A stretch of 64,000 nt of DNA from Serratia ficaria (GCF_900187015.1 NZ_LT906479.1:3844001-3908000), one strand, 5' to 3'; counted from the stretch's first letter, positions 42,908 through 54,921 are shown. Program-made: numbers and translations. The notes: generated from the letters alone by a model not told the origin.

Positions 42908-45900
42908 TGCAGGTGATGCCCCCCAATCCCGGCGGCGGACCATCCCGCCTGTTTATCCTGCGCCCGGTCGCCACCACCCTGCTGATGGTGGCTATCCTGC
43001 TGGCGGGGATCATCGGCTACCGCGCCCTGCCGGTATCCGCCCTGCCGGAAGTGGACTACCCGACCATTCAGGTGGTGACGCTGTACCCCGGCGCCAGCCC
43101 GGACGTGGTCACCTCCGCCATCACCGCGCCGCTCGAGCGCCAGTTCGGCCAGATGTCCGGCCTGAAACAGATGTCGTCGCAAAGCTCCGGCGGCGCCTCG
43201 GTGGTGACGCTGCAGTTCCAGCTGGAGCTGCCGCTCGACGTCGCCGAGCAGGAAGTGCAGGCGGCGATCAACTCCGCCACCAACCTGCTGCCGAGCGACC
43301 TGCCCTATCCGCCGATTTACAGCAAGGTTAACCCGGCCGATCCGCCGATCCTGACGCTGGCCGTCACCTCCTCCGCCATGCCGATGACGCAGGTGGAAGA
43401 CATGGTGGAAACCCGCGTGGCGCAAAAAATTTCCCAGGTGACCGGCGTCGGCCTGGTGACCCTGTCCGGCGGCCAGCGCCCGGCGGTGCGCGTGAAGCTG
43501 AACGCCGCCGCGGTCGCCGCCTACGGGCTGGACAGCGAAACCATTCGCGCCGCCATCAGCAACGCCAACGTCAACTCCGCCAAAGGCAGCCTGGACGGCC
43601 CGACCCGCTCGGTGACGCTTTCCGCCAACGACCAGATGAAGTCGGCCGACGATTACCGCCAGCTGATCGTCGCCTACCAGAACGGCGCGGCGATCCGGCT
43701 GCAGGACGTCGCCACCATCGAACAGGGCGCCGAGAATACCCGCCTGGCGGCCTGGGCCAACCGGCAGCAGGCCATCGTGCTGAACATCCAGCGCCAGCCC
43801 GGCGTTAACGTCATCACCACCGCCGACAGCATCCGCGAGATGCTGCCTCAGCTGATCAAAAGCCTGCCCAGGTCGGTCGACGTCAAGGTGCTGACCGATC
43901 GCACCACCACCATTCGCGCCTCGGTCAGCGACGTGCAGTTTGAGCTGCTGCTGGCGATCGCGCTGGTGGTGATGGTGATTTACGTGTTCCTGCGCAACGT
44001 GCCGGCCACCGTTATCCCCAGCGTGGCGGTGCCGCTGTCGCTGGTCGGCACCTTCGCCGCCATGTATTTCCTCGGTTTTTCCATCAACAACCTGACGCTG
44101 ATGGCGCTGACCATCGCCACCGGCTTCGTGGTGGACGACGCCATCGTGGTGATCGAGAACATCTCGCGCTATATCGAGAAAGGCGAAAAACCGCTCGACG
44201 CCGCGCTGAAAGGGGCCGGCGAAATCGGCTTCACCATTATCTCGCTGACCTTCTCGCTGGTGGCGGTGCTGATCCCGCTGCTGTTTATGGGCGACATCGT
44301 CGGCCGGCTGTTCCGCGAGTTCGCCGTCACGCTGGCGGTGGCGATTTTGATCTCCGCCGTGGTCTCGCTGACGCTGACGCCGATGATGTGCGCGCGCATG
44401 CTGAGCCACGAATCGCTGCGCAAGCAAAATCGCTTTTCCGCCGCCTCCGAACGCTTCTTCGATCGGGTGATTGCGCAATATGGCAAATGGCTGAAAACGG
44501 TGCTCAACCACCCGTGGCTGACGCTCGGCGTGGCGCTGAGCACCCTGGCGTTGACGGTGCTGCTGTACCTGCTGATCCCGAAAGGCTTCTTCCCGGTGCA
44601 GGACAACGGCATCATTCAGGGCACGCTGGAGGCGCCGCAAACCGTATCGTTCGGCAATATGGCCGAACGCCAGCAGCAGGTGGCGGCGGAGATCCTCAAA
44701 GACCCGGCGGTGGAAAGCCTGACCTCGTTCGTCGGCGTCGACGGCAGCAACGCCACGCTGAACAGCGGCCGCCTGCAGATCAACCTGAAGCCGTTGAGCG
44801 AACGCAGCGACCGCATTCCGGCGATCATCACCCGCCTGCAGCGGCAGACGGCGCAGTTCCCCGGCGTGAAGCTGTATCTGCAGCCGGTGCAGGATCTGAC
44901 CATCGATACCCAGGTCAGCCGCACCCAGTATCAGTTCACCCTGCAGGCGATGTCGCTGGACGATCTCAGCCTGTGGGTGCCGCAGCTGATGGCCGAACTG
45001 AAGCAGACGCCGCAGCTGGCGGACGTCACCAGCGACTGGCAGGATCAGGGGCTGGTGGCCTATGTGAACGTCGACCGCGACTCGGCTTCGCGCCTCGGCA
45101 TCAGCATGAGCGACGTGGACAACGCGCTGTACAACGCCTTCGGCCAACGCCTGATCTCCACCATCTATACCCAGGCCAACCAGTATCGGGTGGTGCTGGA
45201 GCACGACGTCAGCACCACCCCGGGGCTGGCGGCGCTGAATGATATCCGCCTGACCAGCAGCAACGGCGCCACGGTGCCGCTGAGCGCCATCGCCAAAATC
45301 GAAGAGCGCTTCGGCCCGCTGTCGGTCAACCACCTCGACCAGTTCCCGTCGACCACCGTTTCCTTTAACGTCACCGACGGTTATTCGCTCGGCGAAGCGG
45401 TGGATGCGGTTACCCAGGCGGAGAAAAACCTCAACATGCCGAAGGACATCACCACCCGGTTCCAGGGCGCGACCCTGGCGTTCCAGGCGGCGCTCGGCAG
45501 CACGCTGTGGCTGATCCTGGCGGCGGTGGTGGCGATGTACATCGTGCTGGGCGTGCTGTACGAAAGCTTCATTCATCCGGTCACCATTCTCTCCACCCTG
45601 CCGACCGCCGGGGTCGGCGCCTTGCTGGCGCTGATGCTGGCCGGCAGCGAACTGGACGTGATCGCCATCATCGGCATCATCCTGCTGATCGGCATCGTGA
45701 AGAAGAACGCCATCATGATGATCGACTTCGCGCTGGCCGCCGAGCGCGAGCAGGGGCTGACGCCGTACGAGGCTATCTATCAGGCCTGCCTGCTGCGCTT
45801 CCGGCCGATTCTGATGACCACGCTGGCGGCGCTGCTCGGCGCGCTGCCGCTGATGCTCAGCACCGGCGTCGGCGCGGAGCTGCGCCGCCCGCTCGGGGTG

Positions 45901-46026
45901 TGCATGGTCGGCGGGCTGGTGATGAGCCAGATCCTGACGCTGTTCACCACGCCGGTGATTTACCTGCTGTTTGACAAACTGGCGCGCAATACCCGCCGCC
46001 AGCCGGAAACGCAGGAGCTGCCGTGA
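42907..46026 (+). CDS. mdtB: RND multidrug efflux subunit MdtB
   Basis: Inner-membrane proton/drug antiporter; works as an MdtB2-MdtC heterotrimer exporting bile salts, novobiocin and other compounds with MdtA and TolC. 1039 residues with 12 membrane segments and two periplasmic loops. [20 protein letters not shown] is the first segment; [20 protein letters not shown] carries the paired aspartates of the proton relay in the fourth. Overlaps mdtA and mdtC by one and four bases. Duplicate of mdtC by ancient origin. Confidence 0.97.
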   Translation: MQVMPPNPGGGPSRLFILRPVATTLLMVAILLAGIIGYRALPVSALPEVDYPTIQVVTLYPGASPDVVTSAITAPLERQFGQMSGLKQMSSQSSGGASVVTLQFQLELPLDVAEQEVQAAINSATNLLPSDLPYPPIYSKVNPADPPILTLAVTSSAMPMTQVEDMVETRVAQKISQVTGVGLVTLSGGQRPAVRVKLNAAAVAAYGLDSETIRAAISNANVNSAKGSLDGPTRSVTLSANDQMKSADDYRQLIVAYQNGAAIRLQDVATIEQGAENTRLAAWANRQQAIVLNIQRQPGVNVITTADSIREMLPQLIKSLPRSVDVKVLTDRTTTIRASVSDVQFELLLAIALVVMVIYVFLRNVPATVIPSVAVPLSLVGTFAAMYFLGFSINNLTLMALTIATGFVVDDAIVVIENISRYIEKGEKPLDAALKGAGEIGFTIISLTFSLVAVLIPLLFMGDIVGRLFREFAVTLAVAILISAVVSLTLTPMMCARMLSHESLRKQNRFSAASERFFDRVIAQYGKWLKTVLNHPWLTLGVALSTLALTVLLYLLIPKGFFPVQDNGIIQGTLEAPQTVSFGNMAERQQQVAAEILKDPAVESLTSFVGVDGSNATLNSGRLQINLKPLSERSDRIPAIITRLQRQTAQFPGVKLYLQPVQDLTIDTQVSRTQYQFTLQAMSLDDLSLWVPQLMAELKQTPQLADVTSDWQDQGLVAYVNVDRDSASRLGISMSDVDNALYNAFGQRLISTIYTQANQYRVVLEHDVSTTPGLAALNDIRLTSSNGATVPLSAIAKIEERFGPLSVNHLDQFPSTTVSFNVTDGYSLGEAVDAVTQAEKNLNMPKDITTRFQGATLAFQAALGSTLWLILAAVVAMYIVLGVLYESFIHPVTILSTLPTAGVGALLALMLAGSELDVIAIIGIILLIGIVKKNAIMMIDFALAAEREQGLTPYEAIYQACLLRFRPILMTTLAALLGALPLMLSTGVGAELRRPLGVCMVGGLVMSQILTLFTTPVIYLLFDKLARNTRRQPETQELP

Positions 46027-49000
46027 AATTCTTCGCCCTGTTCATCCACCGGCCGGTGGCCACCACGCTGCTGACGCTGGCCATCGCCATCTGCGGCATC
46101 ATCGGCTTGCGCCTGCTGCCGGTGTCGCCGTTGCCGCAGGTCGATTACCCGGTGATCTCGATCAGCGCCTCGCTGCCGGGCGCCGATCCGGAAACCATGG
46201 CGTCGTCGGTGGCGACGCCGTTGGAACGCGCGCTGGGGCGCATCGCCGGGGTCAATGAGATGACCTCGATGAGCTCGCTCGGCAGCACCCGCGTCATTTT
46301 GCAGTTCGACCTCGACCGCGACATCAACGGCGCCGCACGCGACGTGCAGGCGGCGATCAACGCCGCGCAGAGCCTGTTGCCCACCGGCATGCCGAGCCGC
46401 CCCAGCTACCGCAAGGTCAACCCGTCCGACGCGCCGATCATGATCCTGACGCTGACTTCGGAGACCTACAGCCAGGGCCAGCTTTATGACTTCGCCTCCA
46501 CCCGGCTGGCGCAGAAAATAGCCCAGACCGAAGGCGTCGGCGACGTTTCGGTCGGCGGCAGTTCCCTGCCCGCGGTGCGGGTGGAGCTGAACCCCAGCGC
46601 GCTGTTCAATCAGGGCGTCTCGCTGGACGCGGTGCGCCAGGCCATCAGCGACGCCAACGTGCGCCGGCCGCAGGGTTCCCTTGAAAACCCGCAGCAGCGC
46701 TGGCAGATCCAGGCCAACGACGAGCTGAAAACCGCCGAGGTTTATCGCCCGCTGATCATTCACTACAACAACGGCTCGGCGGTGCGGTTAAGCGACGTGG
46801 CCGACGTCAAGGACTCGGTGCAGGACGTGCGCAACGCCGGGATGACCGACGCCAAGCCGGCGATCATCCTGGCCATCAGCCGCGCGCCGGACGCCAACAT
46901 CATCGAAACCGTCGACCGCATTCGCGCCGAGCTGCCCGCGCTGCAGGAGAATATTCCGGCGTCAATCCAGCTGAACGTCGCGCAGGATCGCTCGCCGACC
47001 ATTCGCGCCTCGCTGGCCGAAGTGGAGCAGTCGCTGGCGATCGCCATCGGGCTGGTGATCCTGGTGGTATTCATCTTCCTGCGCTCCGGCCGCGCCACGC
47101 TGATCCCGGCGGTGGCGGTGCCGGTGTCGCTGATCGGCTCCTTCGCCGCCATGTACCTGTGCGGCTTCAGCCTGAATAACCTGTCGCTGATGGCGCTGAC
47201 CATCGCCACCGGTTTCGTGGTCGATGACGCCATCGTGGTGCTGGAAAACATCTCCCGCCACGTCGAGGCCGGCATGAAGCCTGTCAACGCCGCGCTGGTG
47301 GGGGTGCGGGAGGTCGGCTTCACCGTGCTGTCGATGAGCGTGTCGCTGGTGGCGGTGTTTATCCCGCTGCTGCTGATGGAGGGGCTGCCCGGCCGCCTGT
47401 TCCGCGAATTCGCCGTCACCCTGTCGGTGTCGATCGGGCTGTCGCTGATTATTTCCCTGACGTTGACGCCGATGATGTGCGCCTACCTGTTGCGCCACCA
47501 GCCGCCGCGTTCGCAGCGGCGCATGCGCGGCTTCGGCAAGCTGCTGCTGGCGCTGCAGCAGGGCTACGGCCGCTCGCTGAACTGGGTGCTCGGCCACTCG
47601 CGCTGGGTGCTGGCGGTGTTCCTCGCCACCATCGCGCTCAACGTCTGGCTGTACGTCAGCATCCCGAAAACCTTCTTTCCCGAGCAGGATACCGGCCGGC
47701 TGATGGGCTTCATTCAGGCCGACCAAAGCATTTCGTTCCAGGCGATGCGCGTTAAGCTGGAAGATTTCATGAAGATCGTGCGCGAAGATCCGGACGTGGA
47801 AAACGTCACCGGCTTTACCGGCGGCTCGCGCACCAACAGCGGTTCGATGTTCATCTCGCTGAAGCCGCTGTCGGTGCGTAGCGACGACGCGCAGAAGGTG
47901 ATCGCCCGGCTGCGCGCCCGGCTGGCGAAAGAGCCGGGCGCCAGCCTGTTCCTGATGGCGGTGCAGGATATCCGCGTCGGCGGGCGCCAGGCCAACGCCA
48001 GCTATCAGTACAGCCTGCTGGCGGACGACCTCGCCGCGCTGCGCGAATGGGAACCGAAGATCCGCAGCGCGCTGGCCGCGCTGCCGGAACTGGCGGACGT
48101 CAACTCCGATCAGCAGGACAAAGGTTCGGAAATGGACCTGATCTATGACCGCGAAACCATGTCGCGGCTGGGCATTTCGGTTGCCGACGCCAACAACCTG
48201 CTGAACAACGCCTTCGGCCAGCGCCAGATCTCGACCATCTATCAGCCGCTCAATCAGTACAAGGTGGTGATGGAGGTGGCGCCGCCGTATACCCAGGACA
48301 TCAGCTCGCTGGACAAGATGTTCGTGATCAACAACGACGGCAAGGCGATCCCGCTGTCTTATTTCGCCCGCTGGCAACCGGCCAATGCGCCGCTGTCGGT
48401 GAACCACCAGGGGCTGTCGGCGGCGTCGACCATCTCGTTTAACCTGCCGGACGGCGGCAGCCTGTCGGACGCCACCGCGGCGGTTGAACGCGCCATGACC
48501 CAGCTCGGCGTGCCGTCCACCGTGCGCGGCGCCTTCGCCGGTACCGCGCAGGTGTTCCAGGAGACGCTGAAATCCCAGCTGCTGCTGATCGCCGCCGCAA
48601 TCGCCACGGTGTATATCGTGCTTGGCGTGCTGTATGAAAGCTACATCCACCCGCTGACCATACTGTCCACCCTGCCCTCGGCCGGGGTGGGCGCGCTGCT
48701 GGCGCTGGAGCTGTTCGGCGCGCCGTTCAGCCTGATCGCGCTGATCGGCATCATGCTGCTGATTGGCATCGTGAAGAAAAACGCCATCATGATGGTCGAC
48801 TTCGCCCTCGACGCCCAGCGCAACGGCGGCATCAGCGCCCGCGAGGCGATTTTCCAGGCCAGCCTGCTGCGCTTTCGGCCGATCATGATGACCACGCTGG
48901 CGGCGCTGTTTGGCGCGCTGCCGCTGGTGCTGACCAGCGGCGACGGCGCCGAGCTGCGCCAGCCGCTCGGCATCACCATCGCCGGCGGGCTGGTGATGAG

Positions 49001-49103
49001 CCAGCTGCTGACGCTGTATACTACGCCGGTGGTTTACCTGTACTTTGACCGGCTGCAGATGAAATTCCGCCGCGGCAAGAAACTGGATCCGTTGCCCCAA
49101 TAA
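46023..49103 (+). CDS. mdtC: RND multidrug efflux subunit MdtC, GTG start
   Basis: Second transporter subunit of the MdtBC heterotrimer. It starts with GTG at 46023, overlapping the mdtB stop (GTGA). 1026 residues; [20 protein letters not shown] is the first membrane segment and [20 protein letters not shown] contains the proton-relay aspartates. The last membrane segments include [20 protein letters not shown]. Followed by mdtD after ten bases. Confidence 0.97.
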   Translation: MKFFALFIHRPVATTLLTLAIAICGIIGLRLLPVSPLPQVDYPVISISASLPGADPETMASSVATPLERALGRIAGVNEMTSMSSLGSTRVILQFDLDRDINGAARDVQAAINAAQSLLPTGMPSRPSYRKVNPSDAPIMILTLTSETYSQGQLYDFASTRLAQKIAQTEGVGDVSVGGSSLPAVRVELNPSALFNQGVSLDAVRQAISDANVRRPQGSLENPQQRWQIQANDELKTAEVYRPLIIHYNNGSAVRLSDVADVKDSVQDVRNAGMTDAKPAIILAISRAPDANIIETVDRIRAELPALQENIPASIQLNVAQDRSPTIRASLAEVEQSLAIAIGLVILVVFIFLRSGRATLIPAVAVPVSLIGSFAAMYLCGFSLNNLSLMALTIATGFVVDDAIVVLENISRHVEAGMKPVNAALVGVREVGFTVLSMSVSLVAVFIPLLLMEGLPGRLFREFAVTLSVSIGLSLIISLTLTPMMCAYLLRHQPPRSQRRMRGFGKLLLALQQGYGRSLNWVLGHSRWVLAVFLATIALNVWLYVSIPKTFFPEQDTGRLMGFIQADQSISFQAMRVKLEDFMKIVREDPDVENVTGFTGGSRTNSGSMFISLKPLSVRSDDAQKVIARLRARLAKEPGASLFLMAVQDIRVGGRQANASYQYSLLADDLAALREWEPKIRSALAALPELADVNSDQQDKGSEMDLIYDRETMSRLGISVADANNLLNNAFGQRQISTIYQPLNQYKVVMEVAPPYTQDISSLDKMFVINNDGKAIPLSYFARWQPANAPLSVNHQGLSAASTISFNLPDGGSLSDATAAVERAMTQLGVPSTVRGAFAGTAQVFQETLKSQLLLIAAAIATVYIVLGVLYESYIHPLTILSTLPSAGVGALLALELFGAPFSLIALIGIMLLIGIVKKNAIMMVDFALDAQRNGGISAREAIFQASLLRFRPIMMTTLAALFGALPLVLTSGDGAELRQPLGITIAGGLVMSQLLTLYTTPVVYLYFDRLQMKFRRGKKLDPLPQ

Positions 49104-49113
49104 TGGCCGAACG

Positions 49114-50544
49114 ATGCTGATGAAACACACTGCCACGGTGCAGTGGCAACTCTGGATAGTGGCGTTCGGTTTCTTTATGCAGACGCTGGACACCACCATC
49201 GTCAACACCGCCCTGCCCTCGATGGCCGTCAGCCTGGGGGAAAACCCGCTGCGCATGCAGTCGGTGATCGTCTCTTACGTGCTGACGGTGGCTGTGATGC
49301 TGCCCGCCAGCGGCTGGCTGGCGGACCGGGTCGGCGTGCAGCGGGTGTTTTTCAGCGCCATCGTGCTGTTCACCCTCGGCTCTATCCTGTGCGCCCGCGC
49401 GGAAACCCTCAACGAGCTGATCGCCTCGCGGGTCATCCAGGGCGTCGGCGGCGCGATGATGGTGCCGGTCGGCCGGCTGACGGTAATGAAAATCGTGCCG
49501 CGCGAGCAGTATATGGCGGCGATGACCTTCGTCACCCTGCCGGGGCAAATCGGCCCGCTGATGGGGCCGGCGCTGGGCGGTTTTTTGGTGCAGTACGCCA
49601 GCTGGCACTGGATTTTCCTGATCAACATCCCGGTCGGCATCGCCGGCGCCATCGCCACCCTGCTGCTGATGCCCAACTACCAGATGCAGACGCGGCGCTT
49701 CGACATCAGCGGCTTCATCATGCTGGCGATCGGCATGGCGACGCTGACGCTGGCGCTGGACGGCCACAAGGGCATGGGGCTTTCCGGCCTGACCGTCGCC
49801 GGGCTGGTGGCGCTGGGCGCGGCGGCGCTGGCGGGCTACTGGTGGCACGCGCAGGGCAACGGCCGGGCGCTGTTCTCGCTGCGTTTATTCCGCACCCCAA
49901 CCTATAAAATAGGCCTGATCGCCAGCCTGCTCGGCCGCATCGGCAGCGGCATGCTGCCGTTTATGACGCCGCTGTTCCTGCAGGTAGGCATGGGCTTCTC
50001 CCCGTTCCACGCCGGGCTGATGATGATCCCGATGATCATCGGCAGCATGGGCATGAAACGCATCGTGGTGCAGGTGGTCAACCGCTTCGGCTACCGCAAG
50101 GTGCTGGTGGCCGCCACGCTGATGCTGGCGCTGCTCAGCCTGAGCTTCCCGCTGGTGGCGATGCTGGGCGGGGTCTGGCTGCTGCCGCTGGTGCTGTTCT
50201 TGCAGGGCATGGTCAATTCGCTGCGCTTCTCGGCGATGAACACCCTGACGCTGAAGGATCTGCCGGACCGGCTGGCCAGCAGCGGCAACAGCCTGCTGTC
50301 GATGGTGATGCAGCTGTCGATGAGCCTGGGCGTCAGCGTGGCCGGCATTCTGATCGGCAGTTTCGCCCATCATCAGGTGGTGGCCGACAGCCCGGCCATT
50401 CACAGCGCATTCATTTATAGCTACTGTTGCATGGCGCTCATCATCGCCCTGCCCGCGCTGGCTTTCGCCCGGGTGCCGGCCGATACCGCGCCAAACCGCA
50501 CCCTGACCAAAGAGCCGGGCACCGGCTCAACGAGGCTTCAATGA
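49114..50544 (+). CDS. mdtD: MFS transporter MdtD (IceT)
   Basis: 14-segment DHA2-type major facilitator encoded inside the mdt operon but not needed for MdtABC drug export; related IceT is reported to export citrate. 476 residues. [20 protein letters not shown] is motif D1-like, [14 protein letters not shown] is motif A, and [20 protein letters not shown] is motif C. The C-terminus overlaps the baeS start (ATGA). Colinear with recalled E. coli MdtD throughout. Confidence 0.95.
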   Translation: MLMKHTATVQWQLWIVAFGFFMQTLDTTIVNTALPSMAVSLGENPLRMQSVIVSYVLTVAVMLPASGWLADRVGVQRVFFSAIVLFTLGSILCARAETLNELIASRVIQGVGGAMMVPVGRLTVMKIVPREQYMAAMTFVTLPGQIGPLMGPALGGFLVQYASWHWIFLINIPVGIAGAIATLLLMPNYQMQTRRFDISGFIMLAIGMATLTLALDGHKGMGLSGLTVAGLVALGAAALAGYWWHAQGNGRALFSLRLFRTPTYKIGLIASLLGRIGSGMLPFMTPLFLQVGMGFSPFHAGLMMIPMIIGSMGMKRIVVQVVNRFGYRKVLVAATLMLALLSLSFPLVAMLGGVWLLPLVLFLQGMVNSLRFSAMNTLTLKDLPDRLASSGNSLLSMVMQLSMSLGVSVAGILIGSFAHHQVVADSPAIHSAFIYSYCCMALIIALPALAFARVPADTAPNRTLTKEPGTGSTRLQ

Positions 50545-51923
50545 AGATAGGCATTACCGGGAAGCTGTTCCTGGCCATTTTGGCCACCTGCCTGCTGGTG
50601 TTGATCACCATGCACTGGGGGGTGCGCGTCAGCTTTGAACGCGGCTTTATCGATTACATCAAACACAGCAACGAACAGCGCATCAGCATGCTGGGCGAAG
50701 CGCTGGAAGAGCAATACGGCCGCCACGGCAACTGGGTGTTCCTGCGCAACAACGATCAGGTGGTTTATCAGATCATGCGCTCGTTCGAACAGAACAGCGA
50801 CAGCAGCCACAACCTGCCGCCCAAGGGCTGGCGCACCCAGTTTTGGGTGGTGGACAGCCAGTTCAACCGGCTGGTGGGCCATTCCGGCCCGGTGCCGAAG
50901 GAAGGGCCGCGCCTGCCGATCCGCTACAACAACGAGATCGTCGGCTGGGTGATCACCACCCCGGTAGAGCGCCTGACGCGCAATACCGACATCAACTTCG
51001 ATCGCCAGCAGCGGCGCACCAGCTGGATTATCGTCGCGCTGTCCACCCTGCTGGCGGCGGCGGTGACCTGGCTGCTGTCGCGCGGCATGCTGGCGCCGGT
51101 CAAACGCCTGGTGGCCGGCACCCACCGGCTGGCGGCGGGGGATTTTACCGCCCGCGTGGCGGTCAGCAGCCAGGACGAGCTGGGCCGGCTGGCGCAGGAC
51201 TTCAACCAGTTGGCCACCTCGCTGGAAAAAAACGAACAGATGCGCCGCGCCTTTATGGCCGACGTGTCGCACGAGCTGCGCACCCCGCTGGCGGTGCTGC
51301 GCGGCGAGCTGGAGGCGCTGCAGGACGGCGTGCGCCAGCCGACCGCCGCCTCGCTCAGCTCGCTGCAGGCCGAGGTGTCGACCCTGACCAAACTGGTGGA
51401 TGACCTGCACCAGCTCTCGCTCTCCGACCTCGGCGCGCTGGCCTACCGCAAATCGACGGTCGACTGCGTGCACCTGCTGCTGATCGCCGTCGCCGCCTTC
51501 CGCGAACGCTTCCGCGCCAAAGGGCTGGAGATCGTCACCCGTTTGCCGGCTCAGGCGCCGCTGTTCGGCGACCCGGATCGGCTCAATCAGCTGTTCAACA
51601 ACCTGTTGGAAAACAGCCTGCGTTACACCGACGCCGGCGGCAAGCTGGAGATCGGCGCAGAGCTGCAGCCGGGCCGACTGCTGATTTACTGGCAGGACAG
51701 CGCGCCCGGCATCAACGATCAGCAGCTGGTGCGCATTTTCGAACGCTTCTACCGCGCCGAAGGTTCACGCAACCGCGCCAGCGGCGGTTCCGGCCTGGGG
51801 CTGGCGATCTGTCATAATATCGTCGAAGCGCACGACGGGAAGATCGCCGCGCAGCACTCGCCTTTGGGCGGCGTGCGGATTACAGTAGAATTTGCCACCC
51901 CGAATAAAAATAAGGCGCCATGA
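50541..51923 (+). CDS. baeS: Envelope-stress sensor histidine kinase BaeS
   Basis: Detects envelope damage (indole, flavonoids, metals, misfolded pili) and phosphorylates BaeR. 460 residues from the ATG at 50541, overlapping the mdtD stop by four bases. Order: membrane segment ([20 protein letters not shown]), periplasmic loop, second segment ([20 protein letters not shown]), HAMP, dimerisation helix with the phosphorylated His in [20 protein letters not shown], and the ATPase domain with [16 protein letters not shown] and [20 protein letters not shown]. The frame is open upstream to 50427 within mdtD without homology. Confidence 0.96.
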   Translation: MKIGITGKLFLAILATCLLVLITMHWGVRVSFERGFIDYIKHSNEQRISMLGEALEEQYGRHGNWVFLRNNDQVVYQIMRSFEQNSDSSHNLPPKGWRTQFWVVDSQFNRLVGHSGPVPKEGPRLPIRYNNEIVGWVITTPVERLTRNTDINFDRQQRRTSWIIVALSTLLAAAVTWLLSRGMLAPVKRLVAGTHRLAAGDFTARVAVSSQDELGRLAQDFNQLATSLEKNEQMRRAFMADVSHELRTPLAVLRGELEALQDGVRQPTAASLSSLQAEVSTLTKLVDDLHQLSLSDLGALAYRKSTVDCVHLLLIAVAAFRERFRAKGLEIVTRLPAQAPLFGDPDRLNQLFNNLLENSLRYTDAGGKLEIGAELQPGRLLIYWQDSAPGINDQQLVRIFERFYRAEGSRNRASGGSGLGLAICHNIVEAHDGKIAAQHSPLGGVRITVEFATPNKNKAP

Positions 51924-52639
51924 TGGAATCTCTGAATCAACCGCTGCAAATCATGATTGTCGAAGACGAGCCCAAGCTGGGCCAACTGCTGGTGGATTAC
52001 CTGCAGGCGGCGGGCTACGCCACCCACTGGCTGACCAACGGCAGCGAGGTGGTGCCGGCGGTGCAGCAGCAACCGCCGGCGCTGATCCTGCTGGATCTGA
52101 TGCTGCCGGGCAGCGACGGCCTGACGGTATGCCGCGACCTGCGCCGCTTTACCGACGTGCCGGTCGTGATGGTGACGGCGAAGATCGAAGAGATCGACCG
52201 CCTGCTGGGCCTGGAGATCGGCGCCGACGATTACATCTGCAAGCCTTACAGCCCGCGCGAAGTGGTGGCGCGGGTGAAAACCATTCTGCGCCGCAGCTAC
52301 CGGCCGCAGGAGATGGCGCGGGAAGACTCTCTGCTGCACATCGACGAGCCGCGCTTTCAGGCCAGCTATCAGGGGCAGATGCTGGATTTGACGCCGGCGG
52401 AGTTCCGCCTGTTGAAAACCCTGGCCAGCCAGCCGGGCAACGTATTTTCACGCGAGCAGCTGCTGAACAATCTCTATGACGATTACCGGGTGGTCACCGA
52501 CCGCACCATCGACAGCCACATCAAAAACCTGCGGCGCAAGCTGGAGCTGATCGACGGCGAAAAATCCTTTATCCGTTCGGTATACGGCGTGGGTTACCGC
52601 TGGGAGGCCGAGCCCTGCCGGCTGGTGAACGGGCTGTAA
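51920..52639 (+). CDS. baeR: Response regulator BaeR
   Basis: OmpR-family activator of mdtABCD, acrD and spy. 239 residues. Receiver: acidic pair in [13 protein letters not shown], phosphoacceptor Asp59 in [13 protein letters not shown], Lys in [14 protein letters not shown]. The winged helix contains [20 protein letters not shown] and [20 protein letters not shown]. The first ATG (51920) overlaps the baeS stop (ATGA), so translation is coupled. It closes the six-gene operon, with positive autoregulation expected from known biology. Confidence 0.97.
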   Translation: MMESLNQPLQIMIVEDEPKLGQLLVDYLQAAGYATHWLTNGSEVVPAVQQQPPALILLDLMLPGSDGLTVCRDLRRFTDVPVVMVTAKIEEIDRLLGLEIGADDYICKPYSPREVVARVKTILRRSYRPQEMAREDSLLHIDEPRFQASYQGQMLDLTPAEFRLLKTLASQPGNVFSREQLLNNLYDDYRVVTDRTIDSHIKNLRRKLELIDGEKSFIRSVYGVGYRWEAEPCRLVNGL

Positions 52640-52830
52640 GCCCGGTTGCTGAGCCCAGCCTTCGCTCGGCGCCCCACGCAACTTTGCGCTATTCCCCCTC
52701 CTCCGTTAGCTTCCCGTGCTGCAGCGGCATCCGCTGCGCGAAACTCAAGGCCGGCGCAAAAAAACCGCGCGTTTTTTAGTCTATGCTTGCGCTGGTGAAG
52801 TTTATTAGCCGCCGATTTTCAAGCTATTGG

Positions 52831-52837
52831 CTACACT
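52831..52837 (+). promoter_or_regulatory. Possible sigma-S -10 element of yegP
   Basis: CTACACT (52831-52837) is the sigma-S extended -10 form, 35 bases before the yegP ATG. No good -35 is seen. The rest of 52640-52830 has no gene; AAAAAAC and GTTTTTT flanking CGCGC near 52758-52776 form a possible terminator of the mdt-bae operon. Confidence 0.4.
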
Positions 52838-52871
52838 TACATCACCTATCGGAACCAACAGGAGAAGAACC

Positions 52872-53210
52872 ATGGCAATCGGTCATTATGAGCTGAAAAA
52901 AGCAAAGAACGGACAGTATCACTTCAACCTGAAAGCCAGTAACGGCGAGATCATTCTGGCCAGCGAGATGTACGCCAGCAAAGCGTCGGCGGAAAACGGC
53001 ATCGCCTCGGTGCAAACCAACTCGCCGCACAAGGCGCAATATGAATTGAAGCACAGCAACAGCAACCAGCCGTACTTTGTGCTGAAAGCCAAGAACCATC
53101 AGGTGATCGGCGTCAGCGAAATGTACAGCTCCGAAAGCGCGGCCAAAAACGGCATTCAGTCGGTCATTAAAAACGGCCCGGCCACCGACGTGCGTGATTT
53201 AAGCGCCTGA
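52872..53210 (+). CDS. yegP: YegP, tandem DUF1508 protein
   Basis: 112 residues made of two copies of a ~50-residue repeat: YHFNLKASNGEIILASEMYA then KASAENGIASVQTNS, and YFVLKAKNHQVIGVSEMYSS then ESAAKNGIQSVIKNG. Each folds as a beta-beta-beta-alpha unit that dimerises. Function unknown. It lies between baeR and trhP exactly as in E. coli. AGGAGAAGAACC precedes the ATG. Confidence 0.93.
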   Translation: MAIGHYELKKAKNGQYHFNLKASNGEIILASEMYASKASAENGIASVQTNSPHKAQYELKHSNSNQPYFVLKAKNHQVIGVSEMYSSESAAKNGIQSVIKNGPATDVRDLSA

Positions 53211-53223
53211 TTTCGCCTTTCCT

Positions 53224-53252
53224 CGCGCGCGGTGGCCCCATCGCGCGTTTTT
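53224..53252 (+). terminator. Terminator after yegP
   Basis: CGCGCG (53224-53229) pairs with CGCGCG (53242-53247), followed by TTTTTCTC, 14 bases past the stop. Confidence 0.65.
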
Positions 53253-53388
53253 CTCATGACCAGGATCAATCTCCCCTGAATAAATCCGGTTAACTGCTGA
53301 TTTATTGCCGCGCTGCCGCTACAATTCCCCGCTTTTACTGCACCATTGGGTGGTGTAGTACTGACCTGAAATCAGACCGAGACAGACT

Positions 53389-54741
53389 ATGTTTACACCG
53401 GAACTTCTCTCCCCGGCCGGAACGCTGAAAAACATGCGTTACGCCTTCGCCTATGGCGCCGATGCGGTTTACGCCGGCCAACCGCGCTACAGCCTGCGGG
53501 TACGCAACAACGAGTTCAACCACGAAAACCTGGCGCTGGGCATCAACGAAGCCCATGCGCTCGGCAAGAAGTTTTACGTGGTGGTGAACATCGCCCCGCA
53601 CAACGCCAAGCTGAAAACCTTTCTGCGCGATCTGAAGCCGGTGATCGACATGGGCCCGGATGCGCTGATCATGTCCGATCCCGGCCTGATCATGATGGTG
53701 CGCGAAGCCTTCCCGCAGATGGATATCCACCTGTCGGTGCAGGCCAATGCGGTCAACTGGGCGACGGTGAAGTTCTGGCAGCAGATGGGGCTGACCCGGG
53801 TGATCCTGTCGCGCGAGCTGTCGCTGGAAGAGATCGCCGAAATCCGCGCCCAGGTGCCGGAGATGGAGCTGGAGATCTTCGTGCACGGCGCGCTGTGCAT
53901 GGCCTATTCCGGCCGCTGCCTGTTGTCGGGCTATATCAACAAGCGCGATCCCAATCAGGGCACCTGCACCAACGCCTGCCGCTGGCAGTACAAGGCCGAG
54001 GAAGGCAAGGAAGACGACACCGGCAATATCGTGCACATGCACGAGCCGATCCCGGTGCAGAACGTGGAACCGACGCTGGGCATCGGCGCGCCGACCGACC
54101 AGGTGTTTATGCTGTCCGAAGCGCAAAAACCGGGCGAGTACATGAGCGCCTTCGAGGATGAGCACGGCACCTACATCATGAACTCCAAGGATCTGCGCGC
54201 CATCCAGCACGTGGAGCGCCTGACGCAGCTTGGCGTGCATTCGCTGAAGATCGAAGGGCGCACCAAATCCTTCTACTACTGCGCACGCACCGCGCAGGTC
54301 TATCGCCGGGCGATCGACGACGCCGTCGCCGGCAAGCCTTTCGACCCCAGCCTGCTCACCACGCTGGAAGGCCTGGCGCACCGCGGCTATACCGAAGGCT
54401 TTCTGCGCCGCCACGTGCATGAAGCGCAGCAGAACTACGATTACGGTTCGTCGCTGTCCGAGCGCCAGCAGTTCGTCGGCGAATTCACCGGCGTGCGGCG
54501 CGACGGCTGGGCCGAGGTGGACGTGAAAAACAAATTCATGCTCGGCGACAGCGTAGAGATGATGACCCCCGGCGGCAACGTGTCGTTCAGGCTGGAGAGC
54601 ATGCGCAACAAGAAGGACGAGCCGATTGAGGTGGCGCCGGGCAACGGCCACATCGTTTATTTGCCGATCCCGCAGGATATCGATCTCAATTACGCGCTGC
54701 TGATCCGCAATTTGGCGGACGGAAATAGCCCCGAGGCGTAA
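53389..54741 (+). CDS. trhP: tRNA 5-hydroxyuridine synthase TrhP (YegQ)
   Basis: U32-peptidase-family enzyme that, with prephenate, hydroxylates U34 in several tRNAs on the way to cmo5U. 450 residues. MFTPELLSPAGTLKNMRYAF and YGADAVYAGQPRYSLRVRNN are the family N-terminus. The cysteines in HGALCMAYSGRCLLSGYINK and NQGTCTNACRW are thought to bind an Fe-S cluster. YIMNSKDLRAIQHVERL and HSLKIEGRTKSFYYCARTAQ form the U32 signature. Monocistronic, with a terminator just past the stop. Confidence 0.96.
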   Translation: MFTPELLSPAGTLKNMRYAFAYGADAVYAGQPRYSLRVRNNEFNHENLALGINEAHALGKKFYVVVNIAPHNAKLKTFLRDLKPVIDMGPDALIMSDPGLIMMVREAFPQMDIHLSVQANAVNWATVKFWQQMGLTRVILSRELSLEEIAEIRAQVPEMELEIFVHGALCMAYSGRCLLSGYINKRDPNQGTCTNACRWQYKAEEGKEDDTGNIVHMHEPIPVQNVEPTLGIGAPTDQVFMLSEAQKPGEYMSAFEDEHGTYIMNSKDLRAIQHVERLTQLGVHSLKIEGRTKSFYYCARTAQVYRRAIDDAVAGKPFDPSLLTTLEGLAHRGYTEGFLRRHVHEAQQNYDYGSSLSERQQFVGEFTGVRRDGWAEVDVKNKFMLGDSVEMMTPGGNVSFRLESMRNKKDEPIEVAPGNGHIVYLPIPQDIDLNYALLIRNLADGNSPEA

Positions 54742-54748
54742 AAATCCT

Positions 54749-54775
54749 AATCGCCATCATGAGGTGGCGATTTTT
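54749..54775 (+). terminator. Terminator of trhP
   Basis: AATCGCCA (54749-54756) pairs with TGGCGATT (54765-54772), followed by TTTTT to 54775, starting 8 bases after the trhP stop. Confidence 0.9.
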
Positions 54776-54783
54776 AGCAAATA

Positions 54784-54799
54784 TTAGAATTGGATCACA
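54784..54799 (+). promoter_or_regulatory. CRP site of cyaR
   Basis: TTAGA-N6-TCACA: a full right half-site and a 3/5 left half-site. The centre lies about 41-44 bases before the predicted start of CyaR, the class II position. E. coli cyaR is known to be CRP-activated. Confidence 0.6.
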
Positions 54800-54834
54800 T
54801 CAATGTGCGCGCAGCTTGGTTACCATCTGCCTGC

Positions 54835-54921
54835 TTAAAACGAATAACGAAAATATCTGCATAGCAATACTAGGAACCACCTCCTTAGCCAGCCCAATCT
54901 CCCTTGGGCTGGCTTTTTCTT
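54835..54921 (+). ncRNA. cyaR: Small regulatory RNA CyaR (RyeE)
   Basis: Hfq-dependent sRNA that represses ompX, luxS, nadE and others by pairing at their ribosome-binding sites. AGGAACCACCTCCTTAGCC at 54872-54890 is identical to the conserved core of E. coli CyaR as I recall it, including the anti-Shine-Dalgarno ACCTCCT. The terminator is AGCCAGCCC (54887-54895), loop AATCTCCCTT (shared with E. coli), GGGCTGGCT (54906-54914), then TTTTCTTT. The stem bases differ from E. coli while the loop is kept. The 5' end (about 54835) is estimated from E. coli length. Location after trhP/yegQ is the same. Bases 54922-55224 upstream of yegS are AT-rich and hold no gene that I can see. Confidence 0.9.

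Noticed and set aside
42892..45576. 894-codon open frame antisense to mdtB
   Set aside because: His/Arg/Gln-rich translation with no fold signature, exactly opposite a clearly conserved RND gene; long antisense frames are common at this GC content.
46962..49256. 764-codon open frame antisense to mdtC
   Set aside because: Same shadow pattern; repetitive Q/H/R/G composition and no ribosome-binding site.
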